Shown here in pieces: positions 34,760-42,959 of a DNA stretch of 64,000 nt; the first letter of the stretch is position 1, and every line of letters starts with the position of its first letter. Below the pieces are notes generated by a model. It saw only the letters and a list, made by a program, of their open reading frames with translations, searched no databases and was not told where the DNA came from. The position numbers were made by a program, and so were the translations under genes. The stretch comes from DAMBHY01 sp032068765 (GTDB lineage Bacteria; Bacteroidota; Bacteroidia; Bacteroidales; Dysgonomonadaceae), in assembly GCA_032068765.1 (NCBI GenBank), contig DAMBHY010000007.1, positions 45,681-109,680 on the forward strand, in the 5' to 3' direction.

Positions 34760-35503
34760 TTATTGAGCAGAAGCACTTCCTCCTTCTTCCTTTTTCTTTT
34801 TCAAAGTTTCGCGCAGGGTGTCTTTCTGCTTCACGGCACTTTGGGCGTCTGCCACCAGTTGGTTGATGTTGTTGGCAAGATTTTGATAGGGTGCTTCGCC
34901 GTTGAGGAATGCCAATGCGTCGATACCTTTACAAAGTTGACGAAATTGTGTGTCCGTCTTTTTGCGCTCGTCCGTCAATAGACCGGCAATGTATTCGGCG
35001 TCTTTTTCCACCTTTTGCGCCAGCACTTCCGCAAAGCGGGTGTTTTCCGCACGCAGGCGGTCTGCCCAGCGTTTGGTGTCGGTTGCCACCAGGTCTTTTT
35101 CGTCAACGTCTTGCAGCAGATTGGTCACTGCCGCTGTTTCATCCTTTTGCGGAAGGGTGGCGATGGCGCTGCCTCCGTATTTTTCGAAAGCGTTGGCGAT
35201 GCGTTGCGCCGCCGCTTTGATGTCGGCATCGGGAAATCGGAGCAGGGCGAGCACCGTTTGCGCCCATCCGATAACGAGGTCGTCGCGCAGCACGTCAATT
35301 TCGTCTTTCAGTGATACGAGCCCCGTTTTTCGGGCTTGCTTAAATGCCTTGTCCAGTGCTTCAAACGCTTTTTCGAAAGCTGCCGCAAGGTCTGTCAACT
35401 TCAACTCTTCGAGGTTTTCTTTCTTTAAGAAAGCGATAACCAAACTCATGATTTGATAAAAATCTTCATGAGTTACTCTTTGTAGGTTTACACTTTTAAT
35501 CAT
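34760..35503 (-). CDS. DUF6261 family protein
   Basis: 247 residues, wholly alpha-helical by eye, cytoplasmic. The pattern of the Bacteroidales DUF6261 family is visible: the N-terminal VNLQRVTHEDFYQIMSLVIAF, a helix with DEIDVLRDDLVIGWAQTVLALLRFPDADIKAAAQRI, the central ATLPQKDETAAVTNLLQDVDEKDL, RLRAENTRFAEVLAQKVEKD, and a C-terminal AYQNLANNINQLVADAQ-type segment, ending in a charged Lys/Glu tail. Function unknown. Its codon use is much richer in G and C than neighbouring genes. It lies 63 bases downstream of the 43-bp tandem array. A second, diverged member is encoded at 21441-22232. Confidence 0.7.
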   Translation of the reverse strand: MIKSVNLQRVTHEDFYQIMSLVIAFLKKENLEELKLTDLAAAFEKAFEALDKAFKQARKTGLVSLKDEIDVLRDDLVIGWAQTVLALLRFPDADIKAAAQRIANAFEKYGGSAIATLPQKDETAAVTNLLQDVDEKDLVATDTKRWADRLRAENTRFAEVLAQKVEKDAEYIAGLLTDERKKTDTQFRQLCKGIDALAFLNGEAPYQNLANNINQLVADAQSAVKQKDTLRETLKKKKEEGGSASAQ

Positions 35504-35565
35504 GATTGTAATAAAATTTAGTTGATTAATATCTATTTTGATTAATATAAAACTTGCTGTAAAAG
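35504..35565. other. Leader between the 43-bp array and the DUF6261 gene
   Basis: 62 AT-rich bases containing TTGATTAATAT twice (near 35522 and 35539). No standard promoter pair is visible, so the promoter may lie within or beyond the array, which would then be transcribed. Confidence 0.35.
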
Positions 35566-35823
35566 TTACATGAGAGCTTTCGGGGGTGCCGAATATACTT
35601 TTGTAAGGTTACATGGGTGCTTTCGGGAGTGCCGAGTATACTCATGTAAGGTTACATGAGAGCATTCGTGAGTGCCGAGCATACTCATGTAAGGTTACAT
35701 GAGAGCATTCGTGAGTGCCGAGCATACTCATGTATGTGTACATGACACCTTTCGTGAGCGCGGAATATACTTTTGTCAAGCTACATGAATGCTTTCGTGA
35801 GTGCGGAGAGCTCCCATGTATAG
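35566..35823. repeat. Six-copy 43-bp tandem repeat array
   Basis: Six units of exactly 43 bases start at 35566, 35609, 35652, 35695, 35738 and 35781. Units three and four are identical over their first 40 bases; the others differ mainly at the loop. Most units begin TTACATGAG or similar and end CTCATGTAA, so each can fold into a hairpin with a centre containing TTCGTGAGTGCCGAG. 43 is not a multiple of three and the array is not a coding repeat. No spacers, so it is not CRISPR. Confidence 0.9.
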
Positions 35824-36034
35824 CCATATCAAAATATTGTTTTGAATATTTAGAGGGGAAGTATGTTTTCAATGCACGTTTCATAACGTTTATTGTAATA
35901 TTTGACACGTATCAGGGTTAAATGAATGTGTTTTTTTACGATTATCGGCATTCATTTATGGCGATAAAGGTAATAACTTATTTGATTAAACAACTGTTTT
36001 TTTTCGTGTTTTTTTATGGCAGGGCGAGAAATGT
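35824..36034. other. Intergenic region downstream of cobD
   Basis: AT-rich and without a recognisable gene or strong terminator. A T-rich stretch near 35997-36015 is the only low-complexity feature. Confidence 0.4.
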
Positions 36035-37051
36035 TTATTCTATTTGCCTTAACGCCTCCACCAAAAGCCGATTGTTTTCTGCCGATTGCACCGACAAACG
36101 AAAATGCCAAGGTGTTAAGCCCCTAAAGTTATCCGCGTTGCGGATAAGGATGCCGTATTTTTCCATTAATTCAAGCTTTAATCGGGCGGCAGTTTTAGTC
36201 TTAGATTTTACCAAAAAATAGTTGCATTCCGAAGGAGTGACTTCAAGCAGGGGAATTTCGCAAAGTTGCTGCTGAAAAAGTTTTGACTCCCGGCACACCG
36301 CTGTGCTGTCGGGCAGCAGCCGCTCGTAGTTTTTCATCACAAAACATCCTGCTTCGATGGCAAGCGCGTTCACACTCCAGGGTGTTTGCAGGTTTTTTAA
36401 TTTTGCAATAATGTCTTTGTCGGCGATAATATACCCGATGCGCAGCCCCGGAACGGCAAAAGTTTTGGTGAGCGAATGAATGGAAATCAGATTGTTGAAC
36501 TCCTGATGAAGCGGGAAAACGGATGGGGCATGAGGACACAATTCTCCATACGCATTGTCAATAATGATGTGAGTTTGCGGGTTTTCTTTGCAGATATATT
36601 TTATGTGTTTTGATGATAAGATATATCCGTTTGGATTGTTAGGTACTGCAAACCACAGGGAGTCTTCAAACTGATTATCACCTTTTTCTAAATCTTCAAT
36701 TGGCAAGAAAGAAAGCTGATGATTATGAACGCGGCAGGCGTCTTCATATTCGGCGAAGGAAGGGTAGGTGATAGTGGTTTTTTTGCCGGAAAAAAGATGT
36801 GCCGTTAAATAAAAGGCTTCTGCAGAACCATTTGTAGTCAAAATATTCACAGGCGAAATATTATGATGCGTTGCAATCAGTTCTACCAGCTTTTTTGATT
36901 CAGGGTCGGGATAGTTTTGCAGCACGTGCATCCTGCCCGAAAGAAATTCTATAATCTCCTCCGAGTGGTTTTTGTAGGGAATGTTCGAACTGAAGTCTGC
37001 CGCTATTTCCCTGTTAAAGTCGTATATATCGTTGCCGTGTCCGTTGCGCAT
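36035..37051 (-). CDS. cobD: Threonine-phosphate decarboxylase CobD
   Basis: PLP enzyme of the aminotransferase class I/II fold that decarboxylates L-threonine O-3-phosphate to (R)-1-amino-2-propanol O-2-phosphate, the linker of the B12 nucleotide loop. 338 residues. Motifs: HGNDIYDFNREIAADFSSNI near the start, which matches the CobD family start GGN...DFS.N, TNGSAEAFYLTA for phosphate binding, VPNNPNGYILS near 150, IIDNAYGELCP and the PLP lysine in HSLTKTFAVPGLRIGY near 195. It is most similar in form to HisC, but the cobalamin context decides. Last gene of the main B12 operon; its product is used by CbiB. Confidence 0.9.
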   Translation of the reverse strand: MRNGHGNDIYDFNREIAADFSSNIPYKNHSEEIIEFLSGRMHVLQNYPDPESKKLVELIATHHNISPVNILTTNGSAEAFYLTAHLFSGKKTTITYPSFAEYEDACRVHNHQLSFLPIEDLEKGDNQFEDSLWFAVPNNPNGYILSSKHIKYICKENPQTHIIIDNAYGELCPHAPSVFPLHQEFNNLISIHSLTKTFAVPGLRIGYIIADKDIIAKLKNLQTPWSVNALAIEAGCFVMKNYERLLPDSTAVCRESKLFQQQLCEIPLLEVTPSECNYFLVKSKTKTAARLKLELMEKYGILIRNADNFRGLTPWHFRLSVQSAENNRLLVEALRQIE

Positions 37052-37088
37052 TGGAATTAATAATTAAAAATTTAATGCGGTTGGATAA

Positions 37089-37376
37089 TTATTTCTTGAG
37101 ATATTTTTCTAATAATTCTCCATTTCCCCAAACCTCAAAACTGGAACATATCATTTCTTGAGAAACAGGATTATTGGCACAAGGAGTTTCTCCAAGTTTA
37201 TATATTTCTAAATGTAAATCACATGTTTTTCCAAAAAATCTTAGAACTAAGTATTTTCCTTCTTCTATTTTTATAAATTCAATTGAAGGATTTTTAATGC
37301 ACTCTTGGAAGCCATAATGAAATAATTTATTTTGAATTTTCGATTTTAGATTGTATACTTCCTTATAATTTTTCAT
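37089..37376 (-). CDS. Small hypothetical protein within the B12 operon
   Basis: 95 residues, soluble, no family recognised. Features: a Lys-rich N terminus, alternating beta-like segments (EFIKIEEGKYLVLRFFGK, DLHLEIYKL) and three Cys residues. It begins 3 bases after the cbiP stop and ends 37 bases before cobD, so it would be cotranscribed. It is more AT-rich than its neighbours. The junction with cbiP consists of repeated CATTTTT and AATTCTT units, a common sign of insertion in such genomes. Confidence 0.5.
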   Translation of the reverse strand: MKNYKEVYNLKSKIQNKLFHYGFQECIKNPSIEFIKIEEGKYLVLRFFGKTCDLHLEIYKLGETPCANNPVSQEMICSSFEVWGNGELLEKYLKK

Positions 37377-37379
37377 TTT

Positions 37380-38852
37380 TCATTTTTCATTTTTAATTCT
37401 TAATTCTTCATAGATGAACTCCATGTCCACATTCTTGCGAATCAGCTCCGCCAGTTTGTTGTATCCTTCTTCTTTTTTGGCTTTGTAGTCAATGGTGGAT
37501 TGGAAGTCCGGATTTATTTGTTGCAGGATGTGTGTGATAACCGACGCGTTATCTAAAATACCGTGGATGTAGCTTCCCCACGTTTTTTCATTGAGAAAAT
37601 AACCGTCCTTTTCACCGTTTTGCAAGTTGCATAACGGACGATTACTTTCCGTGATTCCTGCATGAATTTCGTATCCTTCGCCACAGGCGTCTCCGTTTAC
37701 GAATGAAAAACTGCACTGACGCGTTTGTTTTCCGTCTTCAATAATTGTAGTGACGGGAAGAATTCCCAATCCGTTTATTTCTTCGATGTCTCCTTCGATG
37801 TGGTGCGGGTCAAGCACTTTTTCGCCCAACATTTGATAACCGCCGCAAATTCCATAAACGGGTTTGCCTGCTTGATGATGCTTGATGATGATTTCCGAAA
37901 GTCCCTTTTCGTGAAGCGTTTTCAAATCGGAAATCGTATTTTTCGAACCGGGAATGATGATGATGTCCGCTTTTACCAATTCCTCCGGCTCGTTGGTATA
38001 ATAAAGATTTACGCCTTCCGTCTGCTCGAGCATATTAAAGTCGGTGAAGTTGGAGAGATGCTTGAGCATCACCACGCCGATATTTATCTTGTCCTGACGG
38101 TGTTTTTTGGAAGTATTTTCAATCACCACACCGTCTTCCTGTTCCACAAATATGTCGCGGAAATAGGGAATGACTCCCACCACGGGTTTTCCCGTCAGTT
38201 GTTCAATAATGCGTTTTCCGTCTTCAAACAACGCGATATCTCCACGAAATTTGTTAATGATAATTCCTTTGATCGCATCGCGTTCTTCCTGGGGAAGCAG
38301 TAAAATACTTCCATACACGCTGGCAAAAACACCGCCTCTGTCGATATCCGCGATGAGGAAAGTAGCCGCTCCGGTACGCAGTGCTACCCTCATGTTGACG
38401 ATGTCTTTTTTCCAGAGATTAATCTCCGAAATACTACCGGCACCTTCAATCACGATTGGATTGTAATCTTCCGCCAACCTATCGTACGACTTCATCACTT
38501 CATCGAAAAGCGCGTCTCGGTCTGTGTCGTTAAAATATTCCGATGCGGATTTGTTATAGGAAGGTTTTCCATTTAGTACAACTTGCGAAGTCAAATAATT
38601 CGTCGGTTTCAGCAAAATGGGATTCATTTCCACACGGCATGGAATGCCGCAAGCTTCCGCCTGAACGGCTTGTGCACGTCCTATTTCGAGGTTGTCGGCT
38701 GTCGCGTAACTGTTAAGCGACATATTTTGAGCTTTGAAAGGCGCCGGGGCGTAACCGTCTTGAAGGAAAATGCGACAGAAACCTGCGTTGATAACAGATT
38801 TTCCGACATCACTTCCCGTGCCTACAAACATGATTGGTTTTAATTTTTCCAT
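37380..38852 (-). CDS. cbiP: Cobyric acid synthase (glutamine-hydrolysing)
   Basis: Amidates the b, d, e and g side chains of adenosylcobyrinic acid a,c-diamide with glutamine and ATP. 490 residues. The N-terminal dethiobiotin-synthetase-like ATPase has VGTGSDVGKSVINAGFCRI near residue 10, NMSLNSYAT near 44, EGAGSISEINL near 130 and ADIDRGGVFASVYG near 168. The C-terminal class I glutaminase-like domain has the nucleophile Cys in VYGICGGYQMLG near 333 and the His of GSYIHGIL near 431. The last residues (RIKNEK) are coded by low-complexity repeats and probably extend a natural end. Presence of cbiP without corrin-ring genes nearby suits salvage of incomplete corrinoids or a split pathway. Confidence 0.93.
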   Translation of the reverse strand: MEKLKPIMFVGTGSDVGKSVINAGFCRIFLQDGYAPAPFKAQNMSLNSYATADNLEIGRAQAVQAEACGIPCRVEMNPILLKPTNYLTSQVVLNGKPSYNKSASEYFNDTDRDALFDEVMKSYDRLAEDYNPIVIEGAGSISEINLWKKDIVNMRVALRTGAATFLIADIDRGGVFASVYGSILLLPQEERDAIKGIIINKFRGDIALFEDGKRIIEQLTGKPVVGVIPYFRDIFVEQEDGVVIENTSKKHRQDKINIGVVMLKHLSNFTDFNMLEQTEGVNLYYTNEPEELVKADIIIIPGSKNTISDLKTLHEKGLSEIIIKHHQAGKPVYGICGGYQMLGEKVLDPHHIEGDIEEINGLGILPVTTIIEDGKQTRQCSFSFVNGDACGEGYEIHAGITESNRPLCNLQNGEKDGYFLNEKTWGSYIHGILDNASVITHILQQINPDFQSTIDYKAKKEEGYNKLAELIRKNVDMEFIYEELRIKNEK

Positions 38853-38862
38853 AAATCTATTA

Positions 38863-39387
38863 TCAAACGTTGATGACGGTCACCTGCCCATAAGCAATCG
38901 GCGTGTCAAACGCTTTTTTTGTTGACCATCCTTCCAAAATAATTCTGAACATCCGGATGGCTCCCGAATGGGTAACTATAAGGATATTGTCATTAATTTT
39001 TGGTAATTCGTCAATGAAATTTTGTATTCTTTGCTGCAACATTTGTGAAGATTCTCCATTGGGACAAACTTCTTCCAGATAATTGCTAAACCATCGTTTC
39101 CCTTTTTCGCAATCAAAGATTTCGTCCCAAGATTTGTTTTCCCAATCGCCGAAATCGAGTTCCATCAATCTCTCATCAGAAATAATATCGTCTGAAAATT
39201 CTTTTGCGAGATACATACATCTTGTCAACGGACTGGAATAGACTTTTTCAAATTTGACATCGGACAACGTCTTTTTTATTATTCCCAACTCATTCTCGAA
39301 AGTGTCGGCAAGCGAAACGTCCGTTTGCCCATAACAAATTCCCGACGGAACATCTACCCGAGTATGACGCAACAGATATATTTTCAT
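38863..39387 (-). CDS. cobC: Alpha-ribazole phosphatase (histidine phosphatase family)
   Basis: 174-residue histidine phosphatase expected to remove the 5'-phosphate from alpha-ribazole phosphate or adenosylcobalamin phosphate. The catalytic motif is LRHTRVDVPSGICYGQTDVSL; RHT instead of the usual RHG is the normal CobC variant, and GICYGQ is typical of CobC. VYSSPLTRCMYLAKEF holds the second phosphate-binding Arg, and LMELDFGDWENKSW and VTHSGAIRM supply the rest of the site. It overlaps the upstream membrane protein gene by 4 bases. Confidence 0.88.
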   Translation of the reverse strand: MKIYLLRHTRVDVPSGICYGQTDVSLADTFENELGIIKKTLSDVKFEKVYSSPLTRCMYLAKEFSDDIISDERLMELDFGDWENKSWDEIFDCEKGKRWFSNYLEEVCPNGESSQMLQQRIQNFIDELPKINDNILIVTHSGAIRMFRIILEGWSTKKAFDTPIAYGQVTVINV

Positions 39388-39836
39388 TGATTCTTTTCAA
39401 AGCGAGGAATTATGCGTAATCCCTTTTCATAACGCAGAAAGCGTATTATAAAGCGGATGCCGCACGCAAGTAAAGCAGTTCCCAATCCGGAATAGAAAAA
39501 AGCGATAAACCAATTCGGTACCAAATGCAGATATCGTATCGTAATTCCAAAAGTCATCATCGCAATCATTATGATGTAGGACTTGCCATCAAAAAACAAC
39601 CAGACGGGCATTTTTTCGTTCGGATTGTTACGGATTCTTTTCTCATGTTTATACACCAATTTCGAGAATATGAAATGATAAAACAAGTAGAATATTACGA
39701 ATCCGGAAATGATTAAAATGATTTTTTGAGAAAGAACCGGAATTAATGTATATCCTATCTTCACAATCATAAATCCGGCAAAAGTCCAAAATAGACCGGC
39801 AATTAATAACAGATACTTTTTTCTGACGAGAAACAT
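39384..39836 (-). CDS. Four-helix membrane protein in the B12 operon
   Basis: 150 residues with about four predicted membrane helices (near 8-28, 34-55, 84-103 and 108-132), basic loops and a basic C terminus. I recognise no family. It lies between cobS (27 bases upstream) and cobC (overlap), so it is translated from the B12 transcript. CobS and CbiB are also membrane enzymes, and a helper for that membrane complex is a possible role, but nothing in the sequence proves it. Confidence 0.6.
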   Translation of the reverse strand: MFLVRKKYLLLIAGLFWTFAGFMIVKIGYTLIPVLSQKIILIISGFVIFYLFYHFIFSKLVYKHEKRIRNNPNEKMPVWLFFDGKSYIIMIAMMTFGITIRYLHLVPNWFIAFFYSGLGTALLACGIRFIIRFLRYEKGLRIIPRFEKNQ

Positions 39837-39862
39837 TAAGTGTGTGATTTAAAAAATGTTCC

Positions 39863-40621
39863 TCAAATATACAAAATTAGTCCTACGTACACTATATAAA
39901 ATGCTACTTCGCAAAATTGCTGTAAAGCTCCGAGAACATCTCCGGTAAATCCGCCGATTTTTCGTTCTATAAATTTTTTTATACCCAAATATATAAGAAT
40001 GTAAGCTGTTATTGCTACCATATCTATCTGCCAAGGCAGAAAAAAGAAAGGCAAAACGGCAATCATAAAAGCTATAAGTATTGTTTGCCAGTCATTTTTA
40101 TGACTTGTGTGCATGGATTTGCTGTTTTCTTTTCGCGCATACGTTGAGGTATTTATCATCACAATCGACATAAATCGGCTGGAAGTATGAGCCGCAACAA
40201 TAACTGAAACTATTTCAAATGTGTCGATGGATGTATACAATGTAAACTTTAAAAGAAAAAGGAGTACAAGTGAAATAACACCATAAGTACCTATCATGCT
40301 ATCCTTCATAATGGCAAGAATACGTTCTTTTGTTTGTCCTCCGCCAAATCCGTCAAAGAAATCAGCCAAACCATCTTCGTGCAAACCTCCGGTTGTAATT
40401 ACCATCACTATCATTCCAAATATCACACCAACTGAAATAGGAAATAGGAAACTTGCCAGATACACTATAAGACCTCCTGCAGCCCCAACAACCGCTCCCA
40501 CTAATGGAAAATAGCGGAAAGCTTTTGTAAGATTCTCTTCAGAATATTCCGTTTTTCCCATGGGAATGCGGGAATAAAACTGAAACGCGAGGCGCAGGAG
40601 ATTAATTTCTTTTTTTAGCAT
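39863..40621 (-). CDS. cobS: Adenosylcobinamide-GDP ribazoletransferase (cobalamin synthase)
   Basis: Membrane enzyme that joins adenosylcobinamide-GDP with alpha-ribazole or its phosphate to make B12. 252 residues, about six to seven membrane helices, with the CobS signature GGLHEDGLADFFDGFGGG near residue 77, which carries the metal-binding Asp residues, and SRIPMGKTEYSEENLTKAFRYFPLVG at the N terminus. Directly follows cobT (1 base between stop and start). Confidence 0.95.
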   Translation of the reverse strand: MLKKEINLLRLAFQFYSRIPMGKTEYSEENLTKAFRYFPLVGAVVGAAGGLIVYLASFLFPISVGVIFGMIVMVITTGGLHEDGLADFFDGFGGGQTKERILAIMKDSMIGTYGVISLVLLFLLKFTLYTSIDTFEIVSVIVAAHTSSRFMSIVMINTSTYARKENSKSMHTSHKNDWQTILIAFMIAVLPFFFLPWQIDMVAITAYILIYLGIKKFIERKIGGFTGDVLGALQQFCEVAFYIVYVGLILYI

Positions 40622-40622
40622 T

Positions 40623-41633
40623 TTATACGTCCTTATCTACCTGATAAACATCAACTTCATCAAATCCTGCCATTTCATTCAAAAAAATGAGTGAGGATTG
40701 TAAAATAGGGTAAACCAAAGGAACGCCTGTTCCTTCTCCCAAACGCAAATCAAGATGAAGAATCGGGTCGCCTTTCATATATTCCACCATGGCTTTGTGT
40801 CCGCGTTCGTTGGACTGGTGACTGAAAATGACATTGTCTAAGACATCCTGCTGCATTTCGTAAGCGGCAAGAAATCCCGATGATGTAATGAATCCATCTG
40901 CCACAATCAACATATTTTGACGTTTTGCTTCTAATACTGCTCCGCAAATCATGGCAATTTCTATTCCACCAAATGTAGTAAGAATTTCAAGTGGGGTTTG
41001 AGGATTGTATTTTTCCGAAACTTGTTTTAATACTTCATATTTGTGAAGAACTCCATCTTCTTTCAAACCTGCGCCTCTTCCCACGCATTCCTCCAAAGGA
41101 ACTTTGGCATATTTATGAAGTAAAAGTGACGCGGGCGAAGTGTTGGCGATCCCCATTTCACCAAAACCGATTATGTTGCAACCTCTTTCTGCCTCTTCGC
41201 GAACGCATTCCGCACCGACTTCCATCGCTTTCATACAAAGCTCAACGGACATTGCCGGTTCGTAAAGCATATTTTTTGTGCCTCTTGCCACTTTGCGGTT
41301 TTCGACGGATAAATCTTTTTCAAAATCGTAATCCACACCTCCGTCAATCACTCTCAAATGGAAATTATGCTGACGACAGAAAACATTGATACCCGCTCCT
41401 CCATTCGCAAAGTTTTTCACCATCTGCCACGTCAATTCTTTTGGACAGGGACTTACGCCTTCTTCCACAATTCCGTGATCGGCAGCGAAAACCAACATTG
41501 CCGGGTTTTTTAATTCCGGTGTAAGTGTTTGCTGAATAGTTCCAATTTTAAGAGCAATTTTTTCTAATTTACCTAACGAACCCAAAGGTTTGGTGCGGGT
41601 GTCGATTTTGTGTTGCAATTCTTTTGTTATCAT
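40623..41633 (-). CDS. cobT: Nicotinate-nucleotide-dimethylbenzimidazole phosphoribosyltransferase
   Basis: Activates the lower-ligand base of B12 by transferring phosphoribose from nicotinate mononucleotide. 336 residues. Motifs: TKPLGSLGKLEKIALKIG (residues 14 on), VFAADHGIVEEGVS, GGAGINVFCRQ, GFGEMGIANTSPASLL near 155 and the catalytic Glu in LDLRLGEGTGVPL near 300. All family hallmarks are present. Whether the base is dimethylbenzimidazole or adenine cannot be told from the sequence. Confidence 0.95.
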   Translation of the reverse strand: MITKELQHKIDTRTKPLGSLGKLEKIALKIGTIQQTLTPELKNPAMLVFAADHGIVEEGVSPCPKELTWQMVKNFANGGAGINVFCRQHNFHLRVIDGGVDYDFEKDLSVENRKVARGTKNMLYEPAMSVELCMKAMEVGAECVREEAERGCNIIGFGEMGIANTSPASLLLHKYAKVPLEECVGRGAGLKEDGVLHKYEVLKQVSEKYNPQTPLEILTTFGGIEIAMICGAVLEAKRQNMLIVADGFITSSGFLAAYEMQQDVLDNVIFSHQSNERGHKAMVEYMKGDPILHLDLRLGEGTGVPLVYPILQSSLIFLNEMAGFDEVDVYQVDKDV

Positions 41634-41646
41634 TTTGGATTGTATT

Positions 41647-42444
41647 TCAGGGCAATATAACCTCCAACGTTAAAGAACTATTATAACTCTCCCATAATTG
41701 TGTATTAATTTTTTTATGAATCGTCACAAACAGCATCATAATTCCTGCTTTTTGAGGCTGGAAAGTGAAGTTGCCGTTTTCGTCTGTATAGATATTATTT
41801 TTTCGAATATTTTCTACATCGTATAAATCGCCTTTACGATGATATTCATATTTCTCGTTGTCATAAACCACTACTACCCGTGCGTTTGGTATGGGCTTAC
41901 CATCCATCGATATTTGGAACGTAAGTTTTGTATTCAGATATAATTCATTGGGTGATGTGAGTGGTATAATTTCCAATCCTTTATTCAAGGGTGTGGGTTT
42001 GTAGTTTGTTTTTTCACCTTTATACACATACGTGTCGGCACTATTGAAATATTGAAGATGTGTTTTTGTTCCTTTATATTTCAACGTATCTTCTGCAAAG
42101 TATAGTTTGCCATCTATGGTTTCTACAGCTCTATATTTTGGTCCTTTCCTTGTGGTGGCGTGAATATGATAAGTTCCATCCGCTTCCAATTCTGGTTGAA
42201 GATATACTGCTGCTTTGGTTTCAATATATGAATTAATGATGGAGGATGAGCCGAAGGGGGTTATTAATTGGAATGAAGGAGCGTTCATTACAAAATCTGC
42301 CTGAAATGGAAATTCGGTGAAGGCTGACTCAATCTGAAAACGCGAATGCACCACATGAAATTGGTTCGGCTTCAGAAAAGGAACATGAGCAGATAATAAT
42401 CCGCTGAAGATAAGTAATGATAATGTGATTTTAATACTTTTCAT
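41647..42444 (-). CDS. Secreted DUF4198-family protein in the B12 operon
   Basis: 265 residues with a Sec signal peptide (about 1-19, ending LLSAH). The mature protein has the beta-rich layout of DUF4198 proteins, a family often found beside metal-uptake genes and related to the NikM/cobalt-nickel periplasmic component: the start HVPFLKPN, an internal FQISMDGKPIPNARVVVVYDNE segment and YTDENGNFTFQPQKAGIMMLFV, a carboxypeptidase-regulatory-like repeat. Periplasmic or surface. Its place between cobU and cobT suggests binding of cobalt or a corrinoid (inference). Family call is from pattern and moderately sure. Confidence 0.7.
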   Translation of the reverse strand: MKSIKITLSLLIFSGLLSAHVPFLKPNQFHVVHSRFQIESAFTEFPFQADFVMNAPSFQLITPFGSSSIINSYIETKAAVYLQPELEADGTYHIHATTRKGPKYRAVETIDGKLYFAEDTLKYKGTKTHLQYFNSADTYVYKGEKTNYKPTPLNKGLEIIPLTSPNELYLNTKLTFQISMDGKPIPNARVVVVYDNEKYEYHRKGDLYDVENIRKNNIYTDENGNFTFQPQKAGIMMLFVTIHKKINTQLWESYNSSLTLEVILP

Positions 42445-42449
42445 TGCTG

Positions 42450-42959
42450 TTATTTTATTTTCATAGGAATACCAGATACCATAAAGAATACTTCATCGGC
42501 ATCCTTCGCAATATGCTGGTTCATCCATCCTTGTAAATCTGTAAAGTGGCGCGAAGTTTCGTCTGCCGCGTGCAGACTCATTCCAATTTCGTTGCTTACT
42601 ACAATGAGTGTGAAATCCTGCTGAATAAATCTGTTCCATTCGTCTTTTGCCTTATCGAGTGAAATGTTGAGCTCGTAATTATTGTCATGGAATATATTTG
42701 TAAGCCAAAGCGTAACGCAGTCCATTAAAACTGTCTTACCCTTGAGGTCATGATTGCTCAGTTTCACATCTTCCTCCAATGTTGTCCACATTTCGCCTCT
42801 GTCAGCCTGATGACGTTGAATGCGCTTTTCGAAATCCTCGTCCCAATGTCTAGCTGTAGCCAAATATAAAGGATTAGCCGATAAACTTTCGGCTAATCCT
42901 TGTGCATAACTACTTTTTCCCGAGCGTTGTCCGCCAGTGATGAAAATTATTTTACTCAT
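42450..42959 (-). CDS. cobU: Adenosylcobinamide kinase / guanylyltransferase
   Basis: Bifunctional enzyme that phosphorylates adenosylcobinamide and then attaches GMP. 169 residues from the chosen start. P-loop FITGGQRSGKSSYAQ at 5-19, YLATARHWDEDFEKRIQRHQADRG with the His that carries the GMP, VLMDCVTLWLTN and VSNEIGMSLHAADE. The start at 42959 (MSKIIFITGG) is chosen over a longer frame to 43004 because it gives the family's start and a 4-base overlap with the preceding DUF4430 gene. Confidence 0.95.
   Translation of the reverse strand: MSKIIFITGGQRSGKSSYAQGLAESLSANPLYLATARHWDEDFEKRIQRHQADRGEMWTTLEEDVKLSNHDLKGKTVLMDCVTLWLTNIFHDNNYELNISLDKAKDEWNRFIQQDFTLIVVSNEIGMSLHAADETSRHFTDLQGWMNQHIAKDADEVFFMVSGIPMKIK

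Noticed and set aside
35566..35823. CRISPR array or coding repeat protein
   Set aside because: The 43-bp units are directly joined without spacers, and 43 is not a multiple of three, so a coding repeat would shift frame at each unit. The open frame at 35642-35908 is a by-product of the repeats.
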